Below are positions 1 through 7,037 of a DNA stretch of 43,381 bases, one piece after another. The DNA comes from a virus: positions 1 to 43,381 of the IMG/VR virus record IMGVR_UViG_3300044732_001817; one strand, written 5' to 3'. Below the pieces are notes generated by a model that was not told the origin of the DNA, made no database searches, and saw nothing but the letters and a program-made list of their open reading frames with translations. Within the stretch, counting starts at the first letter, position 1. Each line of letters begins with the position of its first letter. Both the position numbers and the translations under genes were made by a program.

Positions 1-706
1 TTTTAAGATTTTCTTCTCCATTAGCATCTCTATAAGATTGAGCTAAATAAAATAACCATCGTGGATCTTTCTTTGGATCGTTTGCAACGTATTCTTCTAG
101 GATTTTAGCATGTCCTTCGTATTTTTGTTGAATGCTTTCCGAAGTCCATGAATTACCGTCTGGAAGAACTAGTACCGTCAATCCTTCGGTGGTTGCAACT
201 TTAGTTTGAGAATCACATAGAAGAACTTCATGTACAGGACCATACCAATACCATTCAACATCTGTTTTGAAGAATTGCATGCGATAATAATTCTGGCCTC
301 CATAATTAATCATTACGTTACCTCCATCGCATTGACTAAGGTTTAGTTTGAAGGTGTTGATATTGAATCTAGGATCGATTTGTAATTGCTCATCGGCATC
401 TATCCAAAATCCAAAATCGCATTTGCCTTTAATTGATTGCAATGCTTTATTTCTAGCATCTTGGAAGTTTTTCCATGGATGGTCAATAACTTCACCAGGT
501 ATTCCTTTCTCTTCAAAAAACTTTCTTACAATTTCTTGAGTTCCGTCGGTAGATCCTGTATCGACAACGCAGTAATAATCTAATATAGGCCATACTGTAT
601 TAAGCATACGTTCAATGACGTTTGCTTCATTTTTAACAATAATACTCAATCCAATAGTAGCTGGCTTACCAAATTGCATTGTTGGTTTTGACTTAGTCTT
701 GTTCAT
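1..706 (-). CDS. Family 2 glycosyltransferase, 3' end cut by window edge
   Basis: Reading frame from an ATG at 706 stays open to base 1, giving 235 codons without a stop. The protein begins MNKTKSK and has a GT-A type start: LSIIVKNEANVIERML near residue 20, the nucleotide-sugar binding DTGSTDGT near residue 50, and the metal-binding WIDADEQL near residue 100. The segment after about residue 190 (YEGHAKILEEY, WLFYLAQSYRD) looks like the helical or TPR-type tail of the family of glycosyltransferases that act on cell-surface glycans. It overlaps the preceding gene by 14 bases, so translation is probably coupled. A second possible start is the Met at residue 10. Substrate is unknown. Confidence 0.85.
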   Translation of the reverse strand, partial: MNKTKSKPTMQFGKPATIGLSIIVKNEANVIERMLNTVWPILDYYCVVDTGSTDGTQEIVRKFFEEKGIPGEVIDHPWKNFQDARNKALQSIKGKCDFGFWIDADEQLQIDPRFNINTFKLNLSQCDGGNVMINYGGQNYYRMQFFKTDVEWYWYGPVHEVLLCDSQTKVATTEGLTVLVLPDGNSWTSESIQQKYEGHAKILEEYVANDPKKDPRWLFYLAQSYRDANGEENLK

Positions 707-887
707 TTATATCAGGTTTAATTTCATTTAGATAATCTTCTTTTCCTCGTATTTTACCTTCATCAAAAGTAAATCCAATAATATCATAGAAAAGCTCACG
801 ATCTCGTTGAGTCATGTCTAATCTTTCCGTATATAGCTGTATGCCCTTGTTAAGTGCAGGGGATAGCTCATTAAAGTGTTTAAACAT
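693..887 (-). CDS. Small hypothetical protein
   Basis: 64 residues, acidic at the C-terminus, no membrane segment or recognisable motif. It follows a clear terminator (911-943), so it is probably the first gene of a new transcript that continues into the overlapping glycosyltransferase. Function unknown. The 14-base overlap with a real gene and the A/T-rich leader support it being translated. Confidence 0.6.
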   Translation of the reverse strand: MFKHFNELSPALNKGIQLYTERLDMTQRDRELFYDIIGFTFDEGKIRGKEDYLNEIKPDINEQD

Positions 888-910
888 ATTTATATTTCTT
901 TATTATATGC

Positions 911-943
911 AAAAGACAAAAGGAAGATTTTCATCTTCCTTTT
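911..943 (-). terminator. Intrinsic terminator
   Basis: On the minus strand, an 11-bp perfect stem (AAAAGGAAGAT / ATCTTCCTTTT) closes on a GAAA tetraloop and runs into TTTTGTCTTTT. It begins right after the stop codon of the 947-1495 gene. Confidence 0.8.
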
Positions 944-946
944 TAA

Positions 947-1495
947 TTAATCTTGTTTGTCTAGTTGAATTTGCCAGAGTTCGTCTGGAGTAATTATCCA
1001 ATTGTATTCTTCGGACATTCGACGAGTGTTTAGATTTTGCGATATGAGAAAATCTAGAACTTCTCTAGTTGCCTTCTTAAATTCAGGTTCTTTTACTCGA
1101 TCATAATAACCAACTCCTATGTAATTCTTAATCACATAAAACATATACAAAGGATCTTTAACCGATTTGATTGAACGAGTCTCTTTATGAGCATCTTTAA
1201 CACTTATTGATTCGTTCAAAAATTCTTCAAATGATTCTAGAACTTTGTTGTTATCGGATTTTTTGTAAGTACCGAAGTCTTGATAAGGCAATGTTGATTT
1301 GTCTTGAACTTTTTTGGTAGGATGTATCATTTCAGTGCCTTTATAAGGATCTGTTTCTACGCCACGTTTTTTCCAATAATCAAAGAAGTTTTTCCATGTA
1401 CCGTGATAGTAACGGATAGTTTCTAGATCATTGTCTTGACCGTGTGTATTATCCTGCGACTCTACTTTGTTTGATCCTTTTAGTTCGTCCTTCAT
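947..1495 (-). CDS. Hypothetical protein with internal FEEFLNES motif
   Basis: 182 residues, hydrophilic. The N-terminal 30 residues are low-complexity (Asn/Gln/Asp-rich). Around residues 86-96 the segment LESFEEFLNES resembles the leader of T4 internal proteins, with Leu-x-Glu followed by Ser as in prohead protease cleavage sites; here it is internal rather than at the N-terminus. The C-terminal half is predicted helical with several aromatic residues. Its start overlaps the previous gene by 47 bases; the next Met is at residue 56, so the longer form is preferred. A terminator follows the stop. Function not recognised. Confidence 0.65.
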   Translation of the reverse strand: MKDELKGSNKVESQDNTHGQDNDLETIRYYHGTWKNFFDYWKKRGVETDPYKGTEMIHPTKKVQDKSTLPYQDFGTYKKSDNNKVLESFEEFLNESISVKDAHKETRSIKSVKDPLYMFYVIKNYIGVGYYDRVKEPEFKKATREVLDFLISQNLNTRRMSEEYNWIITPDELWQIQLDKQD

Positions 1496-1670
1496 TTGAA
1501 ATTACTTCGCCTTTTAGATAGACATTAGTTTTTTTAGTTCCGGCTAGATCTTCTTCTGTGACTAAATTAATTTTCTTAACTCTTAAGAAAACTCCTTCGG
1601 TGATTTCGATAATATCTCCTTCTTTCACATTATGTAAGATCAATTCGCCTTGTTTATGTAACCTTTCCAT
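1449..1670 (-). CDS. Small hypothetical basic protein
   Basis: 73 residues, Lys/Arg-rich at the C-terminus (TKRIKQSR). The middle (GDIIEITEGVFLRVKKI) has the alternating pattern of a small beta-barrel, of the kind found in nucleic-acid-binding folds, but no family is recognised. It lies in the same run as its neighbours and overlaps the downstream gene by 47 bases. Confidence 0.55.
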   Translation of the reverse strand: MERLHKQGELILHNVKEGDIIEITEGVFLRVKKINLVTEEDLAGTKKTNVYLKGEVISNEGRTKRIKQSRVAG

Positions 1671-1685
1671 GGCGAAAAGTTTTTT

Positions 1686-1889
1686 TTAAAGAGTAGGTCC
1701 TTCTGCTTCTTTGATTTCTTCTTCGATCGTTTCGTTTTTAACCGGTCCGTTAGATAAACTATGCAAAAAATCAATTGCAGATTTTGTAACTATAGCATCA
1801 TCGAAACTTAGAATTCCTTTTGCTTGTGCTAGTTCAGCCACCTGAACTAAAACTGAGATTGCTTCTCCTGGCGTTTTAACTTGATTCAT
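1686..1889 (-). CDS. Small hypothetical helical protein
   Basis: 67 residues, mostly amphipathic helix (PGEAISVLVQVAELAQAKG) with an acidic tail. It resembles small helical proteins common in T4-like phages, but no specific family is assigned. It lies between the collagen-like gene and the small basic protein with short gaps on each side. Confidence 0.55.
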   Translation of the reverse strand: MNQVKTPGEAISVLVQVAELAQAKGILSFDDAIVTKSAIDFLHSLSNGPVKNETIEEEIKEAEGPTL

Positions 1890-1934
1890 ATTTTTATATT
1901 TTAGTAATTATATGATGTATGAATAATCTGGTTT

Positions 1935-2444
1935 TTAGAAACCAGTTCCTAATACTCGTAACCAATTAGTTCCGTTATGAAAAAAGAATCCATTTCCGTT
2001 AATTGAGTATTCTCCTATATTTCCTGGAGATGACGGTGCAGTTGGAGCAATTGAAACGTAATATGATGGACCAGTAGGACCTACAGGACCTTGTGCACCA
2101 GTTGGACCCGGAGCAACAGTTGCTGAAAGGAAAATCCAGTTATCAGGCTCTATACAAACCCAAAGTCCATCTTCATTTGCAAAGATTTGACCAGGTTTTC
2201 CTGAATCAGTAGCTCCTGAAGGTCCAGAAGATCCTCCAATATATTCATACCAAAGACCGTTATAGAATACAGGTCCGGTTGGTCCTAAAAGACCATTTTG
2301 TCCAGTTTGTCCGATAGGTCCTAAAAGAACCGAGTCTTCATATTTGTTGTAATGTGAATCGAATACATCGTTAAACTTGGATTCCGTAGCGGCGGTTCCG
2401 GCTACAAATTCGGCTTTTAAGTCGTTTCTACTTTTTATTGACAT
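1935..2444 (-). CDS. Collagen-like virion or fibre protein
   Basis: 169 residues. After a 40-residue N-terminal helical segment come blocks of Gly-Pro-x/Gly-x-y repeats (GPIGQTGQNG, GPTGPV, GPTGAQGPVGPTGPS) interrupted by a short non-repeat domain, and the end (FFFHNGTNWLRVLG) looks like a small beta domain. Collagen-like Gly-x-y runs in phage proteins form trimeric rods in tail fibres or capsid decorations. The gene next to it (2460-2981) also looks structural, so the pair may form part of the virion surface. The precise role cannot be read from the sequence. Confidence 0.7.
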   Translation of the reverse strand: MSIKSRNDLKAEFVAGTAATESKFNDVFDSHYNKYEDSVLLGPIGQTGQNGLLGPTGPVFYNGLWYEYIGGSSGPSGATDSGKPGQIFANEDGLWVCIEPDNWIFLSATVAPGPTGAQGPVGPTGPSYYVSIAPTAPSSPGNIGEYSINGNGFFFHNGTNWLRVLGTGF

Positions 2445-2459
2445 TTTTTATTTGTTATT

Positions 2460-2981
2460 TTAGTATGCGTATAGAATTGATAATGAAACATTGTAAGGCG
2501 AACAGTTATTGATTAGCAAAGGTCCGTCTATTTTAGAACTTGTATTAATTTCAAAACGATCTCTTATTAGTGAGTAATTGAAAACCGCAGGTTCTGGAGT
2601 TTCTATATTGAATGGTATCGTAGATCCGATAACTCCTCCTTGCTGAATCATACCAAATTCAATATACTTTTGAGATTCTAATGAATTTGCTTCCCATTTA
2701 GCTTTTGCAAAGAAGTATAAAACATCATTTAGGAAAAGTTCAGCGGTTTCTCCAGGACTAAAATCAATTGTTAGATATGAATAATTCTCTACCGCTTGAA
2801 ACCATGAGCACATTGCTAGATCATCTGAACTAAATAAAGTTTTAGATCCTTTGAATATGCCTGGTTTACAACCTACCCACCTAACAACCTTAAGGTTGCC
2901 AGTGTCGCAACAGAAATCTTTCTGAAGGGCTAAATACTCAGCTGAGAACTGAGATCCTAAATTGCCATTAACATCTTGCAT
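2460..2981 (-). CDS. Hypothetical, probably structural protein
   Basis: 173 residues, rich in aromatic and beta-forming residues, with several Cys near the start (FCCDTGN, VGCKPG, AMCSW). No transmembrane segment. It lies between a collagen-like protein and a polytopic membrane protein. The composition and context suggest a virion or tail-associated beta protein, but no family is recognised. Confidence 0.6.
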   Translation of the reverse strand: MQDVNGNLGSQFSAEYLALQKDFCCDTGNLKVVRWVGCKPGIFKGSKTLFSSDDLAMCSWFQAVENYSYLTIDFSPGETAELFLNDVLYFFAKAKWEANSLESQKYIEFGMIQQGGVIGSTIPFNIETPEPAVFNYSLIRDRFEINTSSKIDGPLLINNCSPYNVSLSILYAY

Positions 2982-2984
2982 TTA

Positions 2985-3917
2985 TTACATTCCACCGAAA
3001 GTTCTACGTTCAGCATTGACGTTTGCAATGGACGAGCTTTCTGATTTGTTATATTTATCTTCTTCCTCTATCTTTTTAATCTCTTTAGAAAGTTTATCTT
3101 TCAAATCTGGATTTGTTGCGATAGCTTTTGCGATTTTCTTTTCAACCTCTTTAACCTTTTCACGATTTTCTTGAATTTCTTCTTGTTCAATATACTCTAA
3201 CCCGTCTTGAATAGTTGCTTCTAAATCTTCTTTAAGAGATTCCTCATCTTCGGATTCTTCTTCAATTTCTTTTTGATAGGCTTCCATTTCGGCTCTTTCT
3301 CTATAACCAGAATTTGCTAATGCGGTAGGTTCATCGGCTAAATCTTCTTCGGTGGGTTCGTATATTTCACCATTGGCTTTTCTTCTAGCAACATCTGCCC
3401 ATACTCTATCAATATCTTCTTGTAAACGAGTTTTAGGTTTTTCACTTGTAACTGAATCTGTTATTTGGTCATTAACGGTTGAAGGTCTGATATAATCAAC
3501 AAGTGATTTGATGAATCCTAAAGCAACTATCGGAAGAATTGCTCCAGAAACTATAGAAAGTATTCTTTTTTGAAAAATAGGTTCTTCTTCGTTGAGCGCA
3601 AAAAGTTCAGTCCAATTCTGAAAATCTTGAAGGTGTGAATATGCGTAATACATATTACCCATCATCTGCATACCTGTAATTAGTATGAAAAGCATCCAAA
3701 CTAACCATCGACTAGTTCTATCTAAAATAACGATAGCTCCTAAACAAGCAGCAGCTCCGACTTCAAATGCAATTGCTAATGTAATAGCTAGCCATTCAGG
3801 ATTTGATAATCGGAAGAAGTCTATTACGTGGATAGTAGAAATGATAGAAACCATTGCGTATAAGGCAACGAAAATACTAACAATTGACCATTTCACGATA
3901 TTGTCTCTTTTACTCAT
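2985..3917 (-). CDS. Polytopic membrane protein with long acidic coiled-coil tail
   Basis: 310 residues. Four hydrophobic segments in the first half (about residues 10-33, 40-65, 70-92 and 115-135) predict an inner-membrane protein. The C-terminal half is highly charged and predicted to be coiled coil (DEESLKEDLEATIQDG, EKVKEVEKKIAKAIA). The architecture, four membrane helices with a cytoplasmic acidic tail, would suit a host membrane protein altering entry, lysis or superinfection, but no family is recognised. An A/T-rich AGATAAATAA sequence lies 15 bases upstream of the start and includes the stop codon of the previous gene. Confidence 0.7.
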   Translation of the reverse strand: MSKRDNIVKWSIVSIFVALYAMVSIISTIHVIDFFRLSNPEWLAITLAIAFEVGAAACLGAIVILDRTSRWLVWMLFILITGMQMMGNMYYAYSHLQDFQNWTELFALNEEEPIFQKRILSIVSGAILPIVALGFIKSLVDYIRPSTVNDQITDSVTSEKPKTRLQEDIDRVWADVARRKANGEIYEPTEEDLADEPTALANSGYRERAEMEAYQKEIEEESEDEESLKEDLEATIQDGLEYIEQEEIQENREKVKEVEKKIAKAIATNPDLKDKLSKEIKKIEEEDKYNKSESSSIANVNAERRTFGGM

Positions 3918-3936
3918 ATATTTTGTTTTACTTTAT

Positions 3937-4170
3937 TTATCTCAAATTAATAACCACTGAGCCATAATTACCCCAAACATCTTCAATCTTACAATTATAA
4001 TCACTAGCAATCTCAGCTACCAATAATTTCATTGTTGGTGAGTTTCCTGTTATGATTGTGATCTCATGAGTTCCGGCTATAATATGTGCTCCTATAAATT
4101 GATCTACAACTCTAGGTACATCAATATACCTAAAGCCGTGTAGATCTAATTTATTTTCTATTCGATTCAT
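3937..4170 (-). CDS. Smr-domain protein
   Basis: 77 residues, almost exactly one Smr (small MutS-related) domain. It has the family LDLHG motif near the N-terminus followed by a helix, then EITIITGNS and MK where the canonical domain has the HGxGxG-type loop, and a final short strand. Smr domains in MutS2 and stand-alone proteins nick nucleic acid or bind ribosomes or RNA. The start overlaps the stop of the MazG-like gene by four bases, so the two are translationally coupled. Confidence 0.75.
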   Translation of the reverse strand: MNRIENKLDLHGFRYIDVPRVVDQFIGAHIIAGTHEITIITGNSPTMKLLVAEIASDYNCKIEDVWGNYGSVVINLR

Positions 4171-4469
4171 TGTTCTTTTACAAACGTACCATTGACCATT
4201 TGGCCTTTTCGTTTAGCGATTACTTGATAAGATCCATTGATGCAATCCTCGATGTTGTGTCCTTTAAGCTTTGCTAGGTTCGTTAGTACTACGACGCAAT
4301 CACCTATAGCATCACAGAATTCACCATCGTCATCTTTAAGAATTGATTGTGCTAGTTCACCAACCTCTTCCATTAGCTTAATGTATTGAGTTTTTGGATC
4401 TCCTTTTTCGTAGATTCCTTTTTTTTCAGCCCAATTCCTAATTGAGGCAAATTCATAATGTAAGTCCAT
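4167..4469 (-). CDS. mazG: MazG-like nucleotide pyrophosphohydrolase
   Basis: 100 residues, the size of a single all-alpha NTP pyrophosphatase domain. The metal-binding helix is visible as MEEVGEL near residue 33 (EExxE) and the second as DAIGDCVVVL near residue 54 (ExxD-type). Phage MazG proteins hydrolyse dNTPs or are proposed to lower (p)ppGpp to keep the host metabolically active. Located between a small membrane protein and the Smr gene. Confidence 0.85.
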   Translation of the reverse strand: MDLHYEFASIRNWAEKKGIYEKGDPKTQYIKLMEEVGELAQSILKDDDGEFCDAIGDCVVVLTNLAKLKGHNIEDCINGSYQVIAKRKGQMVNGTFVKEQ

Positions 4470-4476
4470 ATTGTTT

Positions 4477-4668
4477 TTAATTTTTATGTTCGTTTTTCCA
4501 TTCTAAATATAACCCAAACACTAGAAGTAAATCTAGACATGTTACGGTTGCGATTTCCATTATCCAATGCCAATCTGTTTGCGTCATTGTTATATGACCG
4601 CCTATTGCCATGAATCCACCCCATCGTTTAGTTCCTTCTATTATTAGATGCTCTAAAAATCCTTTCAT
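4477..4668 (-). CDS. Small single-pass membrane protein
   Basis: 63 residues with one hydrophobic helix near the C-terminus (IATVTCLDLLLVFGLYLEW) and a short basic tail. The size and topology would suit a small phage membrane protein of the holin or accessory type, but nothing specific identifies it. Its start overlaps the cupin stop, consistent with coupled translation. Confidence 0.55.
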   Translation of the reverse strand: MKGFLEHLIIEGTKRWGGFMAIGGHITMTQTDWHWIMEIATVTCLDLLLVFGLYLEWKNEHKN

Positions 4669-5018
4669 TAGTATTTAGCCTCGTCTCCTGAACGATCGTA
4701 TTTTTCGAATATGCAAGTGAACATACAGAATTCATCTTCGGAAGCATTTAGAACTCGATGGAAGTTTCCTTTAGGTATTAAGAACGTATCTCCAGGATTA
4801 GCTTCATATGCATCATCTCCAATAATCATCATTCCAGAACCACTAGTAAAGATGTAAATCTCTTCTTGAGATTCATGTGAATGTCCTCTAGTAGATTGTC
4901 CTGGTTTAAGAACTGTTTGACTTAGGGTCAGATGCTCTAAAAAATTATTATCAATTAATGTGTAAGTTTCGTTATCTTTAACGACTTCTCCTTGAATGTC
5001 TTCAATAAATACTTTCAT
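4668..5018 (-). CDS. Cupin-domain protein
   Basis: 116 residues, a single-domain cupin. Motif 1 is visible as GHSHESQEEIYIF (metal-binding His, His and Glu) and motif 2 as GDTFLIPKGNFHRV (His). Such small cupins bind a metal and act as sugar isomerases, epimerases or sugar-binding regulators. The phage carries many nucleotide-sugar genes, so a carbohydrate role is plausible, but it lacks the hallmarks of RmlC or of the FdtA ketoisomerase. Overlaps its neighbours by a few bases at both ends. Confidence 0.8.
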   Translation of the reverse strand: MKVFIEDIQGEVVKDNETYTLIDNNFLEHLTLSQTVLKPGQSTRGHSHESQEEIYIFTSGSGMMIIGDDAYEANPGDTFLIPKGNFHRVLNASEDEFCMFTCIFEKYDRSGDEAKY

Positions 5019-5374
5019 ATTTTAAAGTGTTTGGTTACGTAATGCGTTGATGTCATTTCATTTATTGCGGTGTTAACTAAACTGGTAGCACCTTCAAATA
5101 TCATTTTTAATTGGAAATTAACTCGGTTATTTCCTGTAGTTATATCCGGAGCGGATTCAAAACTTTCTACTTCAAATACTCCTAGTACTTTATTCCTCCT
5201 AACAGGAAATACGTACTTGATTTGTTTTGCTACATCTTCAGTCATTAACCACCATCCTTGAGATGCTTGTTTAAGATCAAATAGCGGATATTTACCATCA
5301 ATTGGTTTTGCTGAAAGCGTTACATTAACAAAGGTTGAGTTAATGTCAGTCGGAGTTTGTTGTTGTTTTTTCAT
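5015..5374 (-). CDS. Hypothetical protein
   Basis: 119 residues, soluble, beta-rich, no recognised motif. First gene after the A/T-rich promoter-like gap at 5375-5432, so it probably heads the transcript that carries the cupin, MazG and Smr genes. Confidence 0.6.
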   Translation of the reverse strand: MKKQQQTPTDINSTFVNVTLSAKPIDGKYPLFDLKQASQGWWLMTEDVAKQIKYVFPVRRNKVLGVFEVESFESAPDITTGNNRVNFQLKMIFEGATSLVNTAINEMTSTHYVTKHFKI

Positions 5375-5432
5375 GTTGTTTTAATTTTTATATACAAAAA
5401 ATTAAAAAAGTTTTCTGAAAGTTATTAACATT
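5375..5432 (-). promoter_or_regulatory. Short version of the repeated intergenic promoter cassette
   Basis: The minus strand reads GTTAATAAC (palindrome, 5418-5434 with flanks) right after the stop of the 5433-5774 gene, then an A/T-rich stretch with TTTTTTGTATATAAAAATT about 20-45 bases upstream of the next ATG. The palindrome is the same as in the four longer cassettes, but the spacer to the core is shorter. Promoter activity is inferred from the repetition and position. Confidence 0.5.
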
Positions 5433-5774
5433 TTAATACTTTGGTTTAACTACCATTAATTTAAGTTCTATATTTTCCACGGTTCCAAGTTCGACTAAAC
5501 TTGAATTTGTGAAATGTGTTGTCTCTAAGAATCCGCCTTTTCTTATTTGTTCAAGTAGGTCATGTGCAGCTTCTGTTTGAATTAATTGCATAGCCGTATC
5601 TTTTGTTAATCTACCAGCTCTAATCATTTCATCCAATTGCCGAGAAGTTACTTGATGTCTAGATCTCAAAGTAATTATTTCTGCAGGAACATTAATTACT
5701 CTATGTTCTATCGTATTAGGTCGTTCATCCTCGAATAACCAATTCCTTAATTTTTTCTTTAGCCAATTTTTCAT
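5433..5774 (-). CDS. Hypothetical protein with amphipathic N-terminal helix
   Basis: 113 residues. It starts with a Trp/Lys/Leu-rich amphipathic helix (MKNWLKKKLRNWLFEDE) that could bind membrane or carry a Leu-Phe-Glu protease-type site, followed by a helical middle (RQLDEMIRAGRLTKDTAMQLI). No family is recognised. It sits immediately downstream of the UDP-sugar dehydrogenase and ends before a promoter-like gap. Confidence 0.6.
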   Translation of the reverse strand: MKNWLKKKLRNWLFEDERPNTIEHRVINVPAEIITLRSRHQVTSRQLDEMIRAGRLTKDTAMQLIQTEAAHDLLEQIRKGGFLETTHFTNSSLVELGTVENIELKLMVVKPKY

Positions 5775-5775
5775 A

Positions 5776-6633
5776 TTAATCTTCGGATATTGCTCTACCT
5801 ACTTGTTTAGTCCAATCTAAATCTGTACGGACTTGTGTATTCTTAGATATTGTTGCAGTTAACATTGTGGTATCGACATTTAGTTGTTTTGCAAGGAATT
5901 GTAAAGCGGCAATATCTTTAGGGAAGCAATGTCCTCCAAAACCAAAGTCTCCATCTGGACCAGGAACTGACCAATGGGAATTACCTAAACGATCGTCATA
6001 ACGAGCATATTCAATTACTTTGTCGTAATCTATATTTAGTCCTTGACATAGTTGATAAATTTCATTTGCATACGAAACTTTCATTGCAAGAAATGTATTG
6101 GTTACATACTTGATAGTTTCTGCGATAGTTGATGATGTTTTAATAACCGGAACTTTAGGAAAAGCTTTCGAAAAGATACGTTTAACTTCAGTAGATCCAG
6201 GTCTTTCACCTCCAACGATAATTCGATTTTGATTCAAATAATCATTAACTGCATTTGCCTCTGTTAGGAATTCTGGATTGAAAACGATATCAAGCCATGA
6301 GTAAATTTTATTCAAATTTTCTGTTGTTCCTGGAGGAATTGTAGATTTGATAACTACAATGTAAGTATCTTTATTAAGTGCTTTTACGCATTGAGAAATT
6401 TCATTTAGCGCTGAGCAAAGTATACCTAAATCACATTCTCCTGATTTTTTCATTGGTGTTGGAACGCAAAGAAATGCAACATCGGTCATTTCAACAACTT
6501 CGAAAATAGATCCAACATTACTTGGTTTGTTTGGATCTTTATCAAAGCATTTTACATCAAAGTGGTTCTTCATACCTTCACGAACAGCTGAACCAACAAA
6601 GCCCTGTCCGATAATTCCTAATGTTTCTTTCAT
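5776..6633 (-). CDS. ugd: UDP-glucose/GDP-mannose dehydrogenase family, short form
   Basis: 285 residues. It oxidises a nucleotide-sugar to a uronic acid with NAD+. The Rossmann motif GQGFVG is near residue 9, with CVPTP near 56, STIPPGTTE near 98 and NPEFLTEA near 119. The catalytic Cys of GFGGHCFPKD is at about residue 236 with the conserved Lys and Asp at 239 and 240. Bacterial enzymes are about 390-450 residues; the C-terminal UDP-binding Rossmann domain is missing, so the protein ends about 45 residues after the catalytic Cys. Short forms are known in phages, but activity here is not certain. Confidence 0.9.
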   Translation of the reverse strand: MKETLGIIGQGFVGSAVREGMKNHFDVKCFDKDPNKPSNVGSIFEVVEMTDVAFLCVPTPMKKSGECDLGILCSALNEISQCVKALNKDTYIVVIKSTIPPGTTENLNKIYSWLDIVFNPEFLTEANAVNDYLNQNRIIVGGERPGSTEVKRIFSKAFPKVPVIKTSSTIAETIKYVTNTFLAMKVSYANEIYQLCQGLNIDYDKVIEYARYDDRLGNSHWSVPGPDGDFGFGGHCFPKDIAALQFLAKQLNVDTTMLTATISKNTQVRTDLDWTKQVGRAISED

Positions 6634-6634
6634 A

Positions 6635-6766
6635 TTATTTTGTTAAGAGATTGTAAACTATAACTAATTGCAGAACAAGAACTATGATTCCAATTCCAGT
6701 TCTGATTAATTCCATACGATGTTTGTATTTAGCTAATTTTTCTTCTATTGAATCTTTATTGTTCAT
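6635..6766 (-). CDS. Small single-pass membrane protein
   Basis: 43 residues from the ATG at 6766 (MNNKDSIEEK), which overlaps the thioredoxin stop by 11 bases; a longer reading to 6817 would run through the thioredoxin coding region and is less likely. The N-terminal half is charged and helical, and the C-terminus is a single membrane helix (GIGIIVLVLQLVIVYNLL). Function unknown; it could be a membrane anchor or regulator. Confidence 0.55.
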   Translation of the reverse strand: MNNKDSIEEKLAKYKHRMELIRTGIGIIVLVLQLVIVYNLLTK

Positions 6767-7037
6767 TTTTAATAGAGTTGATAATCTTTTCGATTTCGGA
6801 TTCCTGCATAACACCAATTTTTTTAGATACTAAAACTCCGTCTTTCATAAATACAAATGCCGGAATAGACATGATTTTATGTTCTTTAGCATACTCAGGA
6901 CTCGAATCGATATCAATAGAAGTGATTTGAGTATCAGATCCATCTACGTTATATTTCTTCTTTAAATTTTCGATCATCGGAGCAACCATTCTACAAGGTC
7001 CACACCAATCTGCACCAAATTTAATAACTTCTATCAT
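6756..7037 (-). CDS. trx: Thioredoxin
   Basis: 93 residues, slightly shorter than host thioredoxins (about 105). The redox site WCGPC is at residues 11-15, followed by the amphipathic helix; the cis-Pro loop is visible as SIPAFVFMKDG near residue 57. It likely reduces phage or host enzymes such as ribonucleotide reductase in the cytoplasm. Overlaps the RmlC-like gene by four bases. Confidence 0.93.
   Translation of the reverse strand: MIEVIKFGADWCGPCRMVAPMIENLKKKYNVDGSDTQITSIDIDSSPEYAKEHKIMSIPAFVFMKDGVLVSKKIGVMQESEIEKIINSIKNEQ

Noticed and set aside
887-894. Exact TATAAATA (T4 late promoter consensus)
   Set aside because: It overlaps the ATG of the 693-887 gene, so it cannot promote that gene, and such 8-mers arise often in AT-rich DNA.
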